From the NCBI GenBank assembly GCA_947174505.1, contig CAMWJF010000008.1, positions 35,204 to 99,203 on the forward strand: a stretch of 64,000 nucleotides of DNA, in the 5' to 3' direction. The notes under the pieces are model-generated. The model was not told the origin of the DNA. It saw only the letters and a program-made list of their open reading frames with translations, and searched no databases. The stretch comes from an uncultured Lachnospiraceae bacterium. Lineage in GTDB: Bacteria > Bacillota > Clostridia > Lachnospirales > Lachnospiraceae. Below, one piece after another: positions 51,556 to 61,595 of the stretch (the stretch's first letter is position 1; each line of letters begins with the position of its first letter). The position numbers and the translations under genes are program-made.

Positions 51556-52326
51556 ATGAACAGAAAAGCGATGCTTACAGTGGAACATTTATCATGCGGT
51601 TACGGGAAAACAGAGGTGATACATGATCTGTCCTTCCAAGTGGCGGCAGGGGAGCGGCTGTGTATTCTCGGGCCGAACGGCTGTGGAAAAACCACGCTTC
51701 TGCGTGCCCTTGCGGGCGTGCTGCCCTGTCAGGGCTACATGGAGGCGGACGGCGCTGCCCTGTGCGGGCTGACAACGAAGCAGCGGGCGAAAAAGATTGC
51801 GCTGATGAGTCAGTTTTCCAGGCCGGCCTTCGACTACACGGTCTACGAAGCTGTGATGCTCGGACGCTACGCGCATCGGAGCGGATCTCTGTTTCCGGCG
51901 GAAACGGTGGCCGACAGAGCGGCTGTGGAGGACGCCCTGCGGCGCACCGGCGTATGGGAGCTGAGAGAGCATTCGGTGATGCGGCTTTCGGGCGGGCAGC
52001 TCCAGCGGGTGTTTCTGGCAAGGACCTTTGCGCAGGAGCCGCAGATCATCCTGCTGGACGAACCGGCAAACCATCTGGATCTGCGTTATCAGGCGGCGCT
52101 TTTGGAAAGCCTGCGGGACTGGACGGCGGATAAGCGGCGGTGTGTGGCGGGGGTGTTTCATGATATCAGTCTGGCGCTTGCCTTTGCCGATAAAGCGCTT
52201 TTATTGGAGGAGGGAAGGGCGCTTGCCTGCGGCCCAGTGGAGGGGCTGGATGAGAGGATGCTTGACCGGCTTTACGGCATGGATGTGCGCAGCTATATGA
52301 AAAGGATGTATGGACGGTGGGAGTGA
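51556..52326 (+). CDS. btuD: Corrinoid ABC transporter ATPase
   Basis: 256 residues. Walker A GPNGCGKTTLLRAL, signature LSGGQLQRVFLARTFAQ, Walker B ILLDEPANHLDL and switch His in VFHDISLALAFADK are all present. It energises the permease above. GGGGAG eight bases before ATG 51556 fixes the start; the frame open from 51505 would add 17 unlikely residues. The last stretch (DVRSYMKRMYGRWE) is normal for the BtuD/FecE class. Confidence 0.9.
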   Translation: MNRKAMLTVEHLSCGYGKTEVIHDLSFQVAAGERLCILGPNGCGKTTLLRALAGVLPCQGYMEADGAALCGLTTKQRAKKIALMSQFSRPAFDYTVYEAVMLGRYAHRSGSLFPAETVADRAAVEDALRRTGVWELREHSVMRLSGGQLQRVFLARTFAQEPQIILLDEPANHLDLRYQAALLESLRDWTADKRRCVAGVFHDISLALAFADKALLLEEGRALACGPVEGLDERMLDRLYGMDVRSYMKRMYGRWE

Positions 52327-52333
52327 GGAGGAA

Positions 52334-52370
52334 GGCTGAATAAATTCTCAGATGAGCAATTTATTCAGCC
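52334..52370 (+). promoter_or_regulatory. Intercistronic hairpin before the adenosyltransferase gene
   Basis: GGCTGAATAAATT and AATTTATTCAGCC are perfect 13-base arms around an 11-base loop, with no U tract. It may be an mRNA stabiliser or processing site. Its outer sequence belongs to the leader repeat also found at 7471. Confidence 0.65.
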
Positions 52371-52403
52371 AGGATTTTGTGATGCTTCGGAATGGAGGAA
52401 AAA

Positions 52404-52919
52404 ATGTCATTTTATAGGAGCCCCTATGAGGCGTACCCGTTTTTGTGCGATGCGGACGATGATCTGCGATGCGACTTTGAACTGCTCACGGATGAGCTGG
52501 CAAGCGCTGTTGGGCTGCTGCGGAGTCAGATCACGGAGCCGGTTCTTGCAGACGAGCTTTTGTGGGTCTGCGAGCTGGTCTATCATATGAATCCGACCCT
52601 GCGCACCTCCTTTACGGTGACGGCGGAGGAGACTGCCCGTCTGGCTGGTGCCGTGGAAAGGCTGCAGGCGGAAAGCAGTGTGCACGGTTTTGTGCTGCCC
52701 TGCGGCTGTCAAAGCGCCTGCACGGCGCATCTGCTGCGGGTGAAGGCCAAGTGCCTGGTGCGGCTTTTATACAGATATCTGCAGCGGGGAGGCGAGGTTC
52801 CGGAGGGGCTTCTGGATCTTAGCAACCTGCTCTCCGGTTATTTCTTTTTGCTTGCACTGAAACTCAATGCCATAAGCGGGGTGGAGGAGCGCAGCTATCA
52901 CAGTCGGAATTATTCATAA
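52404..52919 (+). CDS. PduO-like ATP:cob(I)alamin adenosyltransferase
   Basis: 171 residues, all helical. DDDLRCDFELLTDELASAVGLLRSQ corresponds to the D-E-L-N-S-x-I-G helix of PduO enzymes, and HLLRVKAKCLVRLLYRYLQRG with LLDLSNLLSGYFFLLALKLNA matches the conserved C-terminal R-x-x-E-R-x-L and L-N-R-L-S-D-L-L-F segments. Usual catalytic Arg/Glu positions are partly changed, so activity needs proof. It sits at the end of a B12-riboswitch operon, which fits conversion of imported corrinoid to the adenosyl form. GGAGG lies six bases before the ATG. Confidence 0.7.
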   Translation: MSFYRSPYEAYPFLCDADDDLRCDFELLTDELASAVGLLRSQITEPVLADELLWVCELVYHMNPTLRTSFTVTAEETARLAGAVERLQAESSVHGFVLPCGCQSACTAHLLRVKAKCLVRLLYRYLQRGGEVPEGLLDLSNLLSGYFFLLALKLNAISGVEERSYHSRNYS

Positions 52920-53047
52920 TATTTATCATAAATTCTAAATAAAACAGGCGGAAATCCATTTTCAACTTCACAAGCGGGGTGTTATTTGTTAGAATAAGCC
53001 TATGGGGAAACGGCTTTGGAAATTGTCGGAGCGGGGTGGATTACGGT

Positions 53048-54799
53048 ATGACGCATAAGGAGAAGGCGGAGACGCTGCTGCATCAGAAATATCACTGTTC
53101 ACAGGCGCTGTTTGGGGCGTTTGCGTCGGATTTTGGTCTGGATTTGAAGACGGCATTTAAGATCAGCACCTGTTTTGGCGGCGGCATGCGGCAGGGCGGC
53201 GTCTGCGGATGTATCACCGCGTCCCTGCTGGTGCTGGGAATGGCGCTCGGCTTTTACGATTCCCAGGATACGGAGCAGGAGGTCTACGGCAACCGGAAAA
53301 CCGAGGAATTTATCCGCCGTTTTACGGAGCGGATGGAGGGAGTAACCCAGTGCAGGGATATTCTTGGCAAGGATATTTCCAAGCCGGAGGAGATGGCGGT
53401 CATCCGTAAGGAGGGGCTGATTCTGCAGAGGTGTCCGAAAGCGATCCATATCAGCATAGAGATACTTGAGGATATGCTGGCGGAGTATTTCAGGGACGCG
53501 GTGGAGAGTGCCATTGCACCCGAGGATATCCCGCAGAATGACGAGATGCAGATGGTACTTAAGGGTATCGGGAGACTGCGGCGCTTCAGAAGAAACGTCA
53601 ACGATCTGCTGCTGACCTCGGGGAGAAATATCAGCTTTATCCAGTTTGATATCCGTAAGTTTAAGATTGTCAACGATCTGTACGGGGAGAAGTTCGGCGA
53701 CGAGGTGCTGGATTTTGTATTGAAACAGCTAAGGGAGCTGTGCCATGAAAGACAGTTCTATGTAAATCTGCGAAGCGATGTGTTTATGATTGTGACGGAG
53801 TACGACAATCAGGAGGAGCTGAAAACCTTTATCCGGGAGCTGAATGAAAGGATCAATGTCTTTAAGAAGGTGAAGCTCCAGATGTCTTATGGCGTTTACA
53901 CGGTGGAGGACCGGGAAATGGAGCTGCGGCAGATGGAGGACCGTGCCGCCATGGCGAGAAAGACAGCCAAGAACAGTATTTTGGGCAATATCGTTTTCTA
54001 TAAGGAGCAGTTCAAGGACTCCCTTTATAATAGAAAATTTATTGAGGAGAACATGCAGGCGGCCATAACGGAACGGCAGTATCTGATGTATCTGCAGCCC
54101 AAGTACAGCATTGCGAAGAACGAGATCATAGGCGCGGAGGCGCTGGTGAGGTGGAAGCATCCGGAGCGGGGAATGATTTATCCGGACCAGTTTATCCCTA
54201 TCATTGAGGAGAACGGTTTTATCAGGAAGGTAGATTATTATATATGGGAGGAGGCGTGCCGTTTTATCAGGCGGTGCCGGGACGAGGGCTTCGGGGACTG
54301 CCCGGTTTCGGTGAATGTTTCCAGAGCCCATTTAAGGGACGATGAATGTATTCTGATGCTGGACGATATGATTAAAAAAACGGGGATTCCCAGACAGCTT
54401 CTGGAGCTGGAGATTACCGAGACAGTGGACGACCAGCAGGTGAGCAGCAAGGCGTTTCAGCTGAAAGAAGAGGGATTTACGCTCCTGATGGACGATTTTG
54501 GGAGCGGGTATTCTTCCCTGAATATCCTTTTGGAAACGCCCTTTGATGTGATCAAGCTCGACAAGAAGTTTATGGAAAATATGATGTTGTCGGGCAAAGG
54601 CAGAATGATACTGGAGCAGGTGGTTTCCATGGCAAACAGGCTGGGGCTTGGTCTTCTGGCGGAGGGTGTGGAAACCAGGGAACAGGTAGAACTTTTGCGG
54701 AACATAGGATGCGACCAGGTACAGGGCTATTATTACGCGAAGCCCATGGCCGCGGAAGACTTTTTCACGATGTTAAAGAAGCAGAACCAAAATAAATAA
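53048..54799 (+). CDS. C_GCAxxG_C_C redox domain fused to GGDEF-EAL
   Basis: 583 residues. Residues 1-145 form a C_GCAxxG_C_C domain (PF09719-like): HCSQALFGAF with Cys17, TCFGGGMRQGGVCGCITASLLVLGMALG with Cys42, 53 and 55, CRDILGKDI with Cys102 and RCPKAI with Cys129. A GGDEF domain follows (about 180-330) with the signature replaced by RSDVF, so it is probably inactive. The EAL domain (350-580) keeps GAEALVRW, NVSRAHL, LEITET, DDFGSGYSSLN and EGVETREQ, so it should hydrolyse c-di-GMP. No membrane segment. This suggests a c-di-GMP phosphodiesterase controlled by redox state or a bound metal. Confidence 0.85.
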   Translation: MTHKEKAETLLHQKYHCSQALFGAFASDFGLDLKTAFKISTCFGGGMRQGGVCGCITASLLVLGMALGFYDSQDTEQEVYGNRKTEEFIRRFTERMEGVTQCRDILGKDISKPEEMAVIRKEGLILQRCPKAIHISIEILEDMLAEYFRDAVESAIAPEDIPQNDEMQMVLKGIGRLRRFRRNVNDLLLTSGRNISFIQFDIRKFKIVNDLYGEKFGDEVLDFVLKQLRELCHERQFYVNLRSDVFMIVTEYDNQEELKTFIRELNERINVFKKVKLQMSYGVYTVEDREMELRQMEDRAAMARKTAKNSILGNIVFYKEQFKDSLYNRKFIEENMQAAITERQYLMYLQPKYSIAKNEIIGAEALVRWKHPERGMIYPDQFIPIIEENGFIRKVDYYIWEEACRFIRRCRDEGFGDCPVSVNVSRAHLRDDECILMLDDMIKKTGIPRQLLELEITETVDDQQVSSKAFQLKEEGFTLLMDDFGSGYSSLNILLETPFDVIKLDKKFMENMMLSGKGRMILEQVVSMANRLGLGLLAEGVETREQVELLRNIGCDQVQGYYYAKPMAAEDFFTMLKKQNQNK

Positions 54800-54819
54800 A
54801 ATGGGAGAACAGACGGCAT

Positions 54820-55746
54820 ATGGACTACAAAGCAATTCCTTTTGAGCAGAGAATCAAAGAAAATATCAGAAGCTATTCCATGGAAAATCTGTACGCGCTG
54901 GACACGCTGACGGAATACTGCAAGGCGCTCAGCGCGGCGACGGACGCCGCTCTTCTGATTACGGAGAGACATGGAGAGAAGATTGTCTCGGTGGGCGGTT
55001 TCGCGGGCTTCACGCCGGATGTTGTGGGGGAGCCGGGACGCAAGGTGAGAGTGTACGGCAGGACAATTGCGCATCTGTATGCCGAGACAGGAAAGGTGGC
55101 GGAGGAAAAACGGCAGGCCGTGGAGAGAATGCTGGACGGCTTTGCAGCCATGCTTTCCCATTGGGGAGAGGAGACTTATCTTCATACGGAGACGGCGATC
55201 TATGCGGATGAAATGGAGCAGAAGCTGGGCGTGCAGCATGTACAGACGGCCAGAGGGGAAAATGAGGACGCGCTTACCGGGGTGTACCATAAGCTGTATT
55301 TTGAGGAGCGGATGCGGGTGATAGACCGGGCGGAAGTGGTGCCTGTGGCTGTCATCAATGTGAACATAAACGACTGGAAGTATGCAAACGACCATTTTGG
55401 GGACGAGGAGAGCGACCGGCTGATCAAAACCATTGCCGACATCCTGAAGCAGGAGAAGAAGCCGGATTACATCATCGGCCGTGTGGACGGGGACGTCTTT
55501 ATTGTGCTGATTCCCGCGGCGGAGGAAGGCGAGGCGGAGGACTACTGCCAGAGAGTGCAGCAGGCATGTCTTTCCTTTGAGGATGAGAATCTTGCGCCTT
55601 CCGTTGCCTGCGGCGTCGTCTATAAGACGAATGTGGAGGAAATGATTGAAGACAAGCTCGACGACGCGGAGTACGAGATGTTCAACAATAAATTTGAGAT
55701 CAAAAATGCGCCCGGATACAGGGAACGGCTGGAAAAGAGAAAGTAA
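54820..55746 (+). CDS. Cytoplasmic protein with degenerate GGDEF domain
   Basis: 308 residues. A GAF/PocR-like sensor region (residues 15-125; DTLTEYCKALSAATDAALLITE) leads to a GGDEF domain with DALTGVYHKLYFEERM and the degenerate signature GRVDGDVFIVLIP. The loss of the catalytic Gly-Glu pair suggests no cyclase activity; it may bind GTP or act on its neighbour. It follows the EAL fusion after 20 bases, so both are likely one operon. Confidence 0.8.
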   Translation: MDYKAIPFEQRIKENIRSYSMENLYALDTLTEYCKALSAATDAALLITERHGEKIVSVGGFAGFTPDVVGEPGRKVRVYGRTIAHLYAETGKVAEEKRQAVERMLDGFAAMLSHWGEETYLHTETAIYADEMEQKLGVQHVQTARGENEDALTGVYHKLYFEERMRVIDRAEVVPVAVINVNINDWKYANDHFGDEESDRLIKTIADILKQEKKPDYIIGRVDGDVFIVLIPAAEEGEAEDYCQRVQQACLSFEDENLAPSVACGVVYKTNVEEMIEDKLDDAEYEMFNNKFEIKNAPGYRERLEKRK

Positions 55747-55749
55747 GTG

Positions 55750-55950
55750 ATGATTTATTGTGAAAACTGTCATGCGCCGGTCGCGGAGGAGAGCGCGAAG
55801 TGCCCGTACTGTGGCGCGCTGAATGCCGTCGACGGCGAAAAGCAGTATATGGAGCAGATTTATGCGGCCGCCTATTATTATGAGGCGGCGATGCTGTATA
55901 ATGCCCACCAAAAAGCAGGCAATGTCCGGCAGGCAGGGGGAAAATATTAA
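55750..55950 (+). CDS. Small zinc-ribbon protein
   Basis: 66 residues. YCENCHAPV and KCPYCGALN give two CxxC pairs for one zinc. A helical tail follows. It lies three bases behind the GGDEF gene and so belongs to the same transcript. Such ribbons are often accessory, nucleic-acid or protein-binding modules; nothing more can be said. GTG 55747 is an alternative start. Confidence 0.7.
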   Translation: MIYCENCHAPVAEESAKCPYCGALNAVDGEKQYMEQIYAAAYYYEAAMLYNAHQKAGNVRQAGGKY

Positions 55951-56056
55951 ATAAGTATTAAATCCCTTTTTCTGGTTAAAAACGAGAAAACGGGAGATAA
56001 TAAGAGAAAATAAAAGAATAGTAAAGAAATAGAAAGGAATACGGATGTAGAACCAT

Positions 56057-56123
56057 TTGCAAACGTCCGCATATGAAGATAATATATGTTCCAGAGTTAG
56101 CACTCATAAGAGGTGAGTGCTAA
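56057..56123 (+). promoter_or_regulatory. groES promoter with CIRCE element
   Basis: TTGCAA (56057-56062), 17 bases, TAATAT (56080-56085). Directly after it TTAGCACTC, nine bases, GAGTGCTAA (56097-56123) is a perfect CIRCE, the HrcA repressor site. Confidence 0.95.
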
Positions 56124-56177
56124 CAAGTCAAAGGAAAAGCATAAAATGTATCACATAATAAGAAGGAGGCAGTTATT

Positions 56178-56465
56178 ATGAAGTTAACACCACTTGGCGA
56201 CAGAGTTGTATTAAAGCAGCTGGAAGCGGAGGAAACCACGAAATCCGGTATCGTGTTACCTGGACAGAGTAAGGAGAAGCCGCAGCAGGCGGAAGTGATT
56301 GCGGTAGGCCCCGGCGGCATTGTGGACGGCAAGGAAGTGAAAATGGAAGTGAAGGTTGGAGATCAGGTTATCTACTCCAAATATTCCGGCACAGAGGTGA
56401 AGCTCGGCGAGGATGAGGAATACATTATCGTGAGACAGAATGATATTCTGGCAGTAGTAGAGTAG
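56178..56465 (+). CDS. groES: Co-chaperonin GroES
   Basis: 95 residues. MKLTPLGDRVVLKQLEAEETT, SGIVLPGQSKEKPQQAEVIAVGPG and VGDQVIYSKYSGTEVKLGEDEEYIIVRQNDILAVVE show the mobile loop and the full GroES fold. It caps GroEL and is the first gene of a CIRCE-controlled operon. AGAAGGAGGCAGTTATT is the ribosome site. 126 bases to groEL. Confidence 0.98.
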   Translation: MKLTPLGDRVVLKQLEAEETTKSGIVLPGQSKEKPQQAEVIAVGPGGIVDGKEVKMEVKVGDQVIYSKYSGTEVKLGEDEEYIIVRQNDILAVVE

Positions 56466-56555
56466 CGTGAGAAGAACTTCTAAAGCTTGGCAGCAGAGGC
56501 TGCTTTGCAAAGAACTTCTAAGTCTGCAAAGAAGACTTTTCTCACATGTGTATAG

Positions 56556-58217
<1,662 letters not shown>

Positions 58218-58578
58218 CGTAATAGGTTACGGCGCAGCAGACAATAGGAAGACACATGCACCAAGCTTGCTTGGGGGCATGTGTTTTCCTGTTTTGCCGC
58301 ACGAAAACCATAGCTTTTTCGATCATTTATATCACAATTCCATTATCGGTAACTGTTATTATAAAGTAAAAATAACCAATAGACAGGGGTCGATATGAAA
58401 ATTACCATCGAAGTAAATGAAAAAAGAATCAAAGACAAAAGAAACCCCATAATTTATGGGTATTTAGTCGGATATGATATGGGAACTTGTAAAATGATTG
58501 TATTTTAAGATATTGCATACTATAATCAAGATAAGTGAAAAGCGAAGTGCTAAGACGGATTGGAGGGAGTGACGCATA
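58218..58578 (+). other. Gap after groEL: terminator and small ORF
   Basis: ACACATGC-CCAAGC pairs with GCTTGG-GCATGTGT (58251-58280), followed by TTTTCCTGTTTT, an intrinsic terminator. From about 58310 the sequence becomes AT-rich. A 37-codon frame (58395-58508, MKITIEVNEKRIKDKRNP) with AGGGG upstream could be a small or truncated gene. No clear promoter was found. Confidence 0.55.
58251..58287 (+). terminator. Terminator after groEL
   Basis: GACACATGC-ACCAAGC and GCTTGGG-GGCATGTGTTTT form a long stem, then TTTTCC. Confidence 0.85.
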
Positions 58579-58824
58579 ATGGGGGTAATAAACATTATCA
58601 GAAGCAAATACTCTGATTATCGGATACCGGAATATATTGAAGAGGATATTGACAAATATGTGTCACAGAGAAGTGATTATCAGGATAATCCGGTGCCGGA
58701 AAATTTATTGCTGTTGAAAATGTTGTTCGATGATGCTTATACATCAATCAAACATGGGGCAGTCAACGGATTTTATCCGGATTGTGAGATGCAGCGTTTA
58801 TGGGCTGAACTAAGGGAGTATTGA
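58579..58824 (+). CDS. Small acidic protein, partner of the HipA-like kinase
   Basis: 81 residues (MGVINIIRSKYSDYRIPEYI, ending RLWAELREY). It ends one base before the next start. GGAGGG precedes the ATG by 11 bases. I do not recognise the family. Its size and coupling to a HipA-like kinase suggest an antitoxin or regulatory partner, but this is inference. AT-rich like its neighbour. Confidence 0.65.
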   Translation: MGVINIIRSKYSDYRIPEYIEEDIDKYVSQRSDYQDNPVPENLLLLKMLFDDAYTSIKHGAVNGFYPDCEMQRLWAELREY

Positions 58825-58825
58825 G

Positions 58826-59680
58826 ATGGAAAATTTTAACCAGTTCCAAGAGCTGCCCAATAAATATCTGGGGTCAGACAGAAAGAAAACGTTGTTGATC
58901 CATGGAGAAAAATATCTTTTAAAATTTCCGGATCCGATTAGGAATAAAAAGCATGTATTGTCTTATATTAACAACGCTGTTTCGGAATATCTTGGCTGCC
59001 ACATTTATGAGAGCATTGGGATATCGGTTCAGGAAACCCGGCTTGGAAAATACAAAGAAAAGAATGGAAAGACAAAGATTGCCTGTGCATGTAAAGATTT
59101 TTGCAGAAATGAATTTGAATTATATGAGGTAAAAGCGTTATCTTTGGCAAATACGGAGAGTGAAAAGGAAACAAAAGGCGATATCCTGGACACTTTGTCT
59201 GTAATAAGGGGATTGCCTATAGGAGAGAAGTTGGAAAAGCATTTCTGGGATATGTTTGTGATTGACGCTTTAATCTGTAATACAGACCGCCATGAAGGGA
59301 ACTGGGGCGTGCTGATTCAAAACGGGTCGAATGATATGTCGGTTGCGCCAGTTTATGATTGTGGATCATCGTTAGTGCCATTGCTTGTGGATGAAGAACT
59401 TTCAACTGACGTGGCGAAGAATTATGCTGTTAATGCCAGATCGGCGAGTGTTCTGGGTGGCAGAAGAATTTGCTTTTCGCAGTATATTTTATCTATGAAA
59501 AATCCGGCTCTTAACGAAGCAGTAAAAAGAATATTTCCGCAGATAGACATAAAAGCAATTGAGAAAATAATAGAGTCAGTAGACTGCATCTCAGAAAGGA
59601 GGAAAGCTTTTTATAAAGACCTGATAGGAACAACCTTTGAGCTGACCCTTAAGCCAGTGTATAAGGTGGTAAACTCATAA
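58826..59680 (+). CDS. HipA/CtkA-like kinase-fold protein
   Basis: 284 residues. LLIHGEKYLLKFPDP fits the Lys-containing strand. ALICNTDRHEGNWGVLIQNG is the catalytic loop (Asp-Arg-His with Asn), and APVYDCGSSLVPLL holds the metal-binding Asp, here D-C-G where relatives have D-N-G. This is the single-domain HipA/CtkA-like group of serine kinases, some of which are toxins acting on tRNA synthetases or host proteins. It lacks the N-terminal HipA subdomain. The gene is coupled to the small upstream gene. Target unknown. Confidence 0.8.
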   Translation: MENFNQFQELPNKYLGSDRKKTLLIHGEKYLLKFPDPIRNKKHVLSYINNAVSEYLGCHIYESIGISVQETRLGKYKEKNGKTKIACACKDFCRNEFELYEVKALSLANTESEKETKGDILDTLSVIRGLPIGEKLEKHFWDMFVIDALICNTDRHEGNWGVLIQNGSNDMSVAPVYDCGSSLVPLLVDEELSTDVAKNYAVNARSASVLGGRRICFSQYILSMKNPALNEAVKRIFPQIDIKAIEKIIESVDCISERRKAFYKDLIGTTFELTLKPVYKVVNS

Positions 59681-59954
59681 CAACAGTACTGGAGAAATTA
59701 CATGCGTTGTCATTTAGTTTAGAGGATAATGACGACTTGGCAACGGTGGCGTTGTGTAAGAAAAAATCAAACAGTGTCGGCTTCCGGCTCTGTCAGCGCA
59801 ATAACCGATTAAATCTTATTTCATGTCTATTAAATATCCATTAAAAAACTTGTGACCTTTTTGCTTTTTCCCGCATCTAATTAGTGTAAAATGAAACGGC
59901 CGTTTCACAAAACGGGAGAATTTCCCGTAATTTAACGATGAGGAACTTAGCACA
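59681..59954. other. Intergenic region with palindrome before sigma gene
   Basis: After the kinase a coding-like stretch without a start (reads TVLEKLHALSFSLEDNDDLA, 59686 onward) looks like a decayed gene end. Further on TGAAACGGCCGTTTCA (59892-59907) is a perfect 16-base palindrome, and ACGGGA/TCCCGT another, both just upstream of the sigma factor and likely regulatory. Confidence 0.5.
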
Positions 59955-60437
59955 ATGAATAAGAAACAGTTTACGACACAGGTACTTGAGGCGGAAAAAA
60001 GCCTGTATCACATTGCAAAGTCCATTTTAAGAAATGACGAGGACTGTGCCGATGCGATGCAAAACGCAGTCTTACATGCTTACGAGAAGTTACATACTCT
60101 GCGAAATGAGAAGTATTTCAAAACTTGGCTTACCAGAATACTGATCAATGAATGCAATCATATCATTCGCTCCGGGAAAGAGTCGGTTCCCTATGAGGAT
60201 TACTTCGAAACACAGGAACCGGAGCAGCAGGAAGACTATTCCGAGGTGTTTGAAGCGGTCACGAAGCTTGAAAGCACTTACAGAATTCCCCTCGTGCTGT
60301 TTTATGTGGAAGGATTTTCCATCAGGGAGATCTGCCGGATTTTAAATCTGTCACAGGGTACGGTAAAGACGAGACTGTATCGGAGCAGGAAACTTTTGAA
60401 AGAAAAACTAGTGGGAGAATATGGATATGATGAATAA
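59955..60437 (+). CDS. ECF-type RNA polymerase sigma factor
   Basis: 160 residues. Region 2 (ILRNDEDCADAMQNAVLHAYEKLHTLRNEKYFKTWLTRILINECN) and region 4 (YRIPLVLFYVEGFSIREICRILNLSQGTVKTRLYRSRKLLKEKL) are complete. ECF sigma factors drive stress or envelope regulons. The partner with one membrane helix overlaps its 3' end. A perfect palindrome stands upstream; autoregulation is likely but no clear ECF promoter was found. Confidence 0.92.
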   Translation: MNKKQFTTQVLEAEKSLYHIAKSILRNDEDCADAMQNAVLHAYEKLHTLRNEKYFKTWLTRILINECNHIIRSGKESVPYEDYFETQEPEQQEDYSEVFEAVTKLESTYRIPLVLFYVEGFSIREICRILNLSQGTVKTRLYRSRKLLKEKLVGEYGYDE

Positions 60438-61452
60438 GAACTGGAACAGGGAGTTCCCCGAGGTGCCGGAGCATGTGCACCAGACTGTGTTGTGTACCCT
60501 TGCCGGACTGGACGAAAGAAAGGGTAAAAGGGTGAAACGGATGAAAAAAGGTAAAATCGTGATTCTGATTGCAGCGGCGGTTGCCGTGCTTGGAACGACT
60601 GTGAGTGCCGCGGAAATTTTTAAATGGAACAGAAGAGCCGCGGAGGTCTTCGTGGCGGACGAGGAACTGCAGAAGGAGCTTGTAACGGAGCAGATCGCAC
60701 AGGAAGAAAGTCAGACGGTAACGGACGCCGGACTTACGGTACAGGCTGTCCAGACCATTCAGGACAACAACTGTTTTTATGCGCTTTTCGAGATTACGGC
60801 GGAGGACGAATCCATGCAGATCACAGCCGAACACAGCATGGAAGTCCAGATCGATTACCAGGGAGGCGAAAGTCCCTTTGGTTATCTTGGCCTGGGATTT
60901 GTGGATGACCGCTATCAGGCTGTCTCCAACAGCAGATATTTTGAAATCTATGGAACGAAGGCGGAATCCGGGCAGGAGGATCTGAATATGAAGATACAGT
61001 TTACCTCGCTGAACGCACCCGGGGCTAAGGCAGTGGAAGGCGAATCCGTGCTGGAGGGGAACTGGGAATTTCTGCTCAATCTCCATGCCACGCAGCCCGT
61101 TGTCCATGAAATTAACCGGGAGTGCCAGATTGCCGGATGCACGGTCATGGTGAGGACAGTGGAGCTTACGCCGATCAGCGTGAAACTTACCTGCGATATG
61201 GACGGGGTCAGGGAATTAGAAAAGAAAGAAGGGGTGAATCTGGATCAGCTCGACACCATTACGTCCCTTTTCATCAACGGCATGAAGTACAAGGACGGTA
61301 CGGTCGTGGAGGAGGAAGGATTCCAGAATATCCGTGAAGGCTGGGAAAACGGTATCTATTCGAAAACGGCGAAGCTCACCACTGTGGTAGACATGGACAA
61401 GGTCAGCGCGCTTCTGGTGGGAGAGAGTATGGATGAGATCGCGCTCCAGTAA
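60421..61452 (+). CDS. DUF4179 anti-sigma-like membrane protein
   Basis: 343 residues. A short N-terminal cytoplasmic part (residues 1-40) is followed by a membrane helix (KIVILIAAAVAVLGTTVSAAEIFKW) and about 280 extracytoplasmic residues with a DUF4179-like beta-rich region (VTDAGLTVQAVQTIQDNNCFYALFEIT). Overlap of 17 bases with the ECF gene and topology point to an anti-sigma factor. Starts at 60421, 60427 or 60430 are all possible. The ligand or stress is unknown. Confidence 0.8.
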   Translation: MDMMNKNWNREFPEVPEHVHQTVLCTLAGLDERKGKRVKRMKKGKIVILIAAAVAVLGTTVSAAEIFKWNRRAAEVFVADEELQKELVTEQIAQEESQTVTDAGLTVQAVQTIQDNNCFYALFEITAEDESMQITAEHSMEVQIDYQGGESPFGYLGLGFVDDRYQAVSNSRYFEIYGTKAESGQEDLNMKIQFTSLNAPGAKAVEGESVLEGNWEFLLNLHATQPVVHEINRECQIAGCTVMVRTVELTPISVKLTCDMDGVRELEKKEGVNLDQLDTITSLFINGMKYKDGTVVEEEGFQNIREGWENGIYSKTAKLTTVVDMDKVSALLVGESMDEIALQ

Positions 61453-61595
61453 AAAGGTAAAATGACAGGGGAATAATGAAACCGGATGAAGCAGCAGATG
61501 TTTCACCCGGTTTTTTGTGCAATTCATTGCTTATAAATACAAAAGAGCCACAGCATAGCATTTATGCGGTACTGGCGGAAAGGAGAGAATTGATT

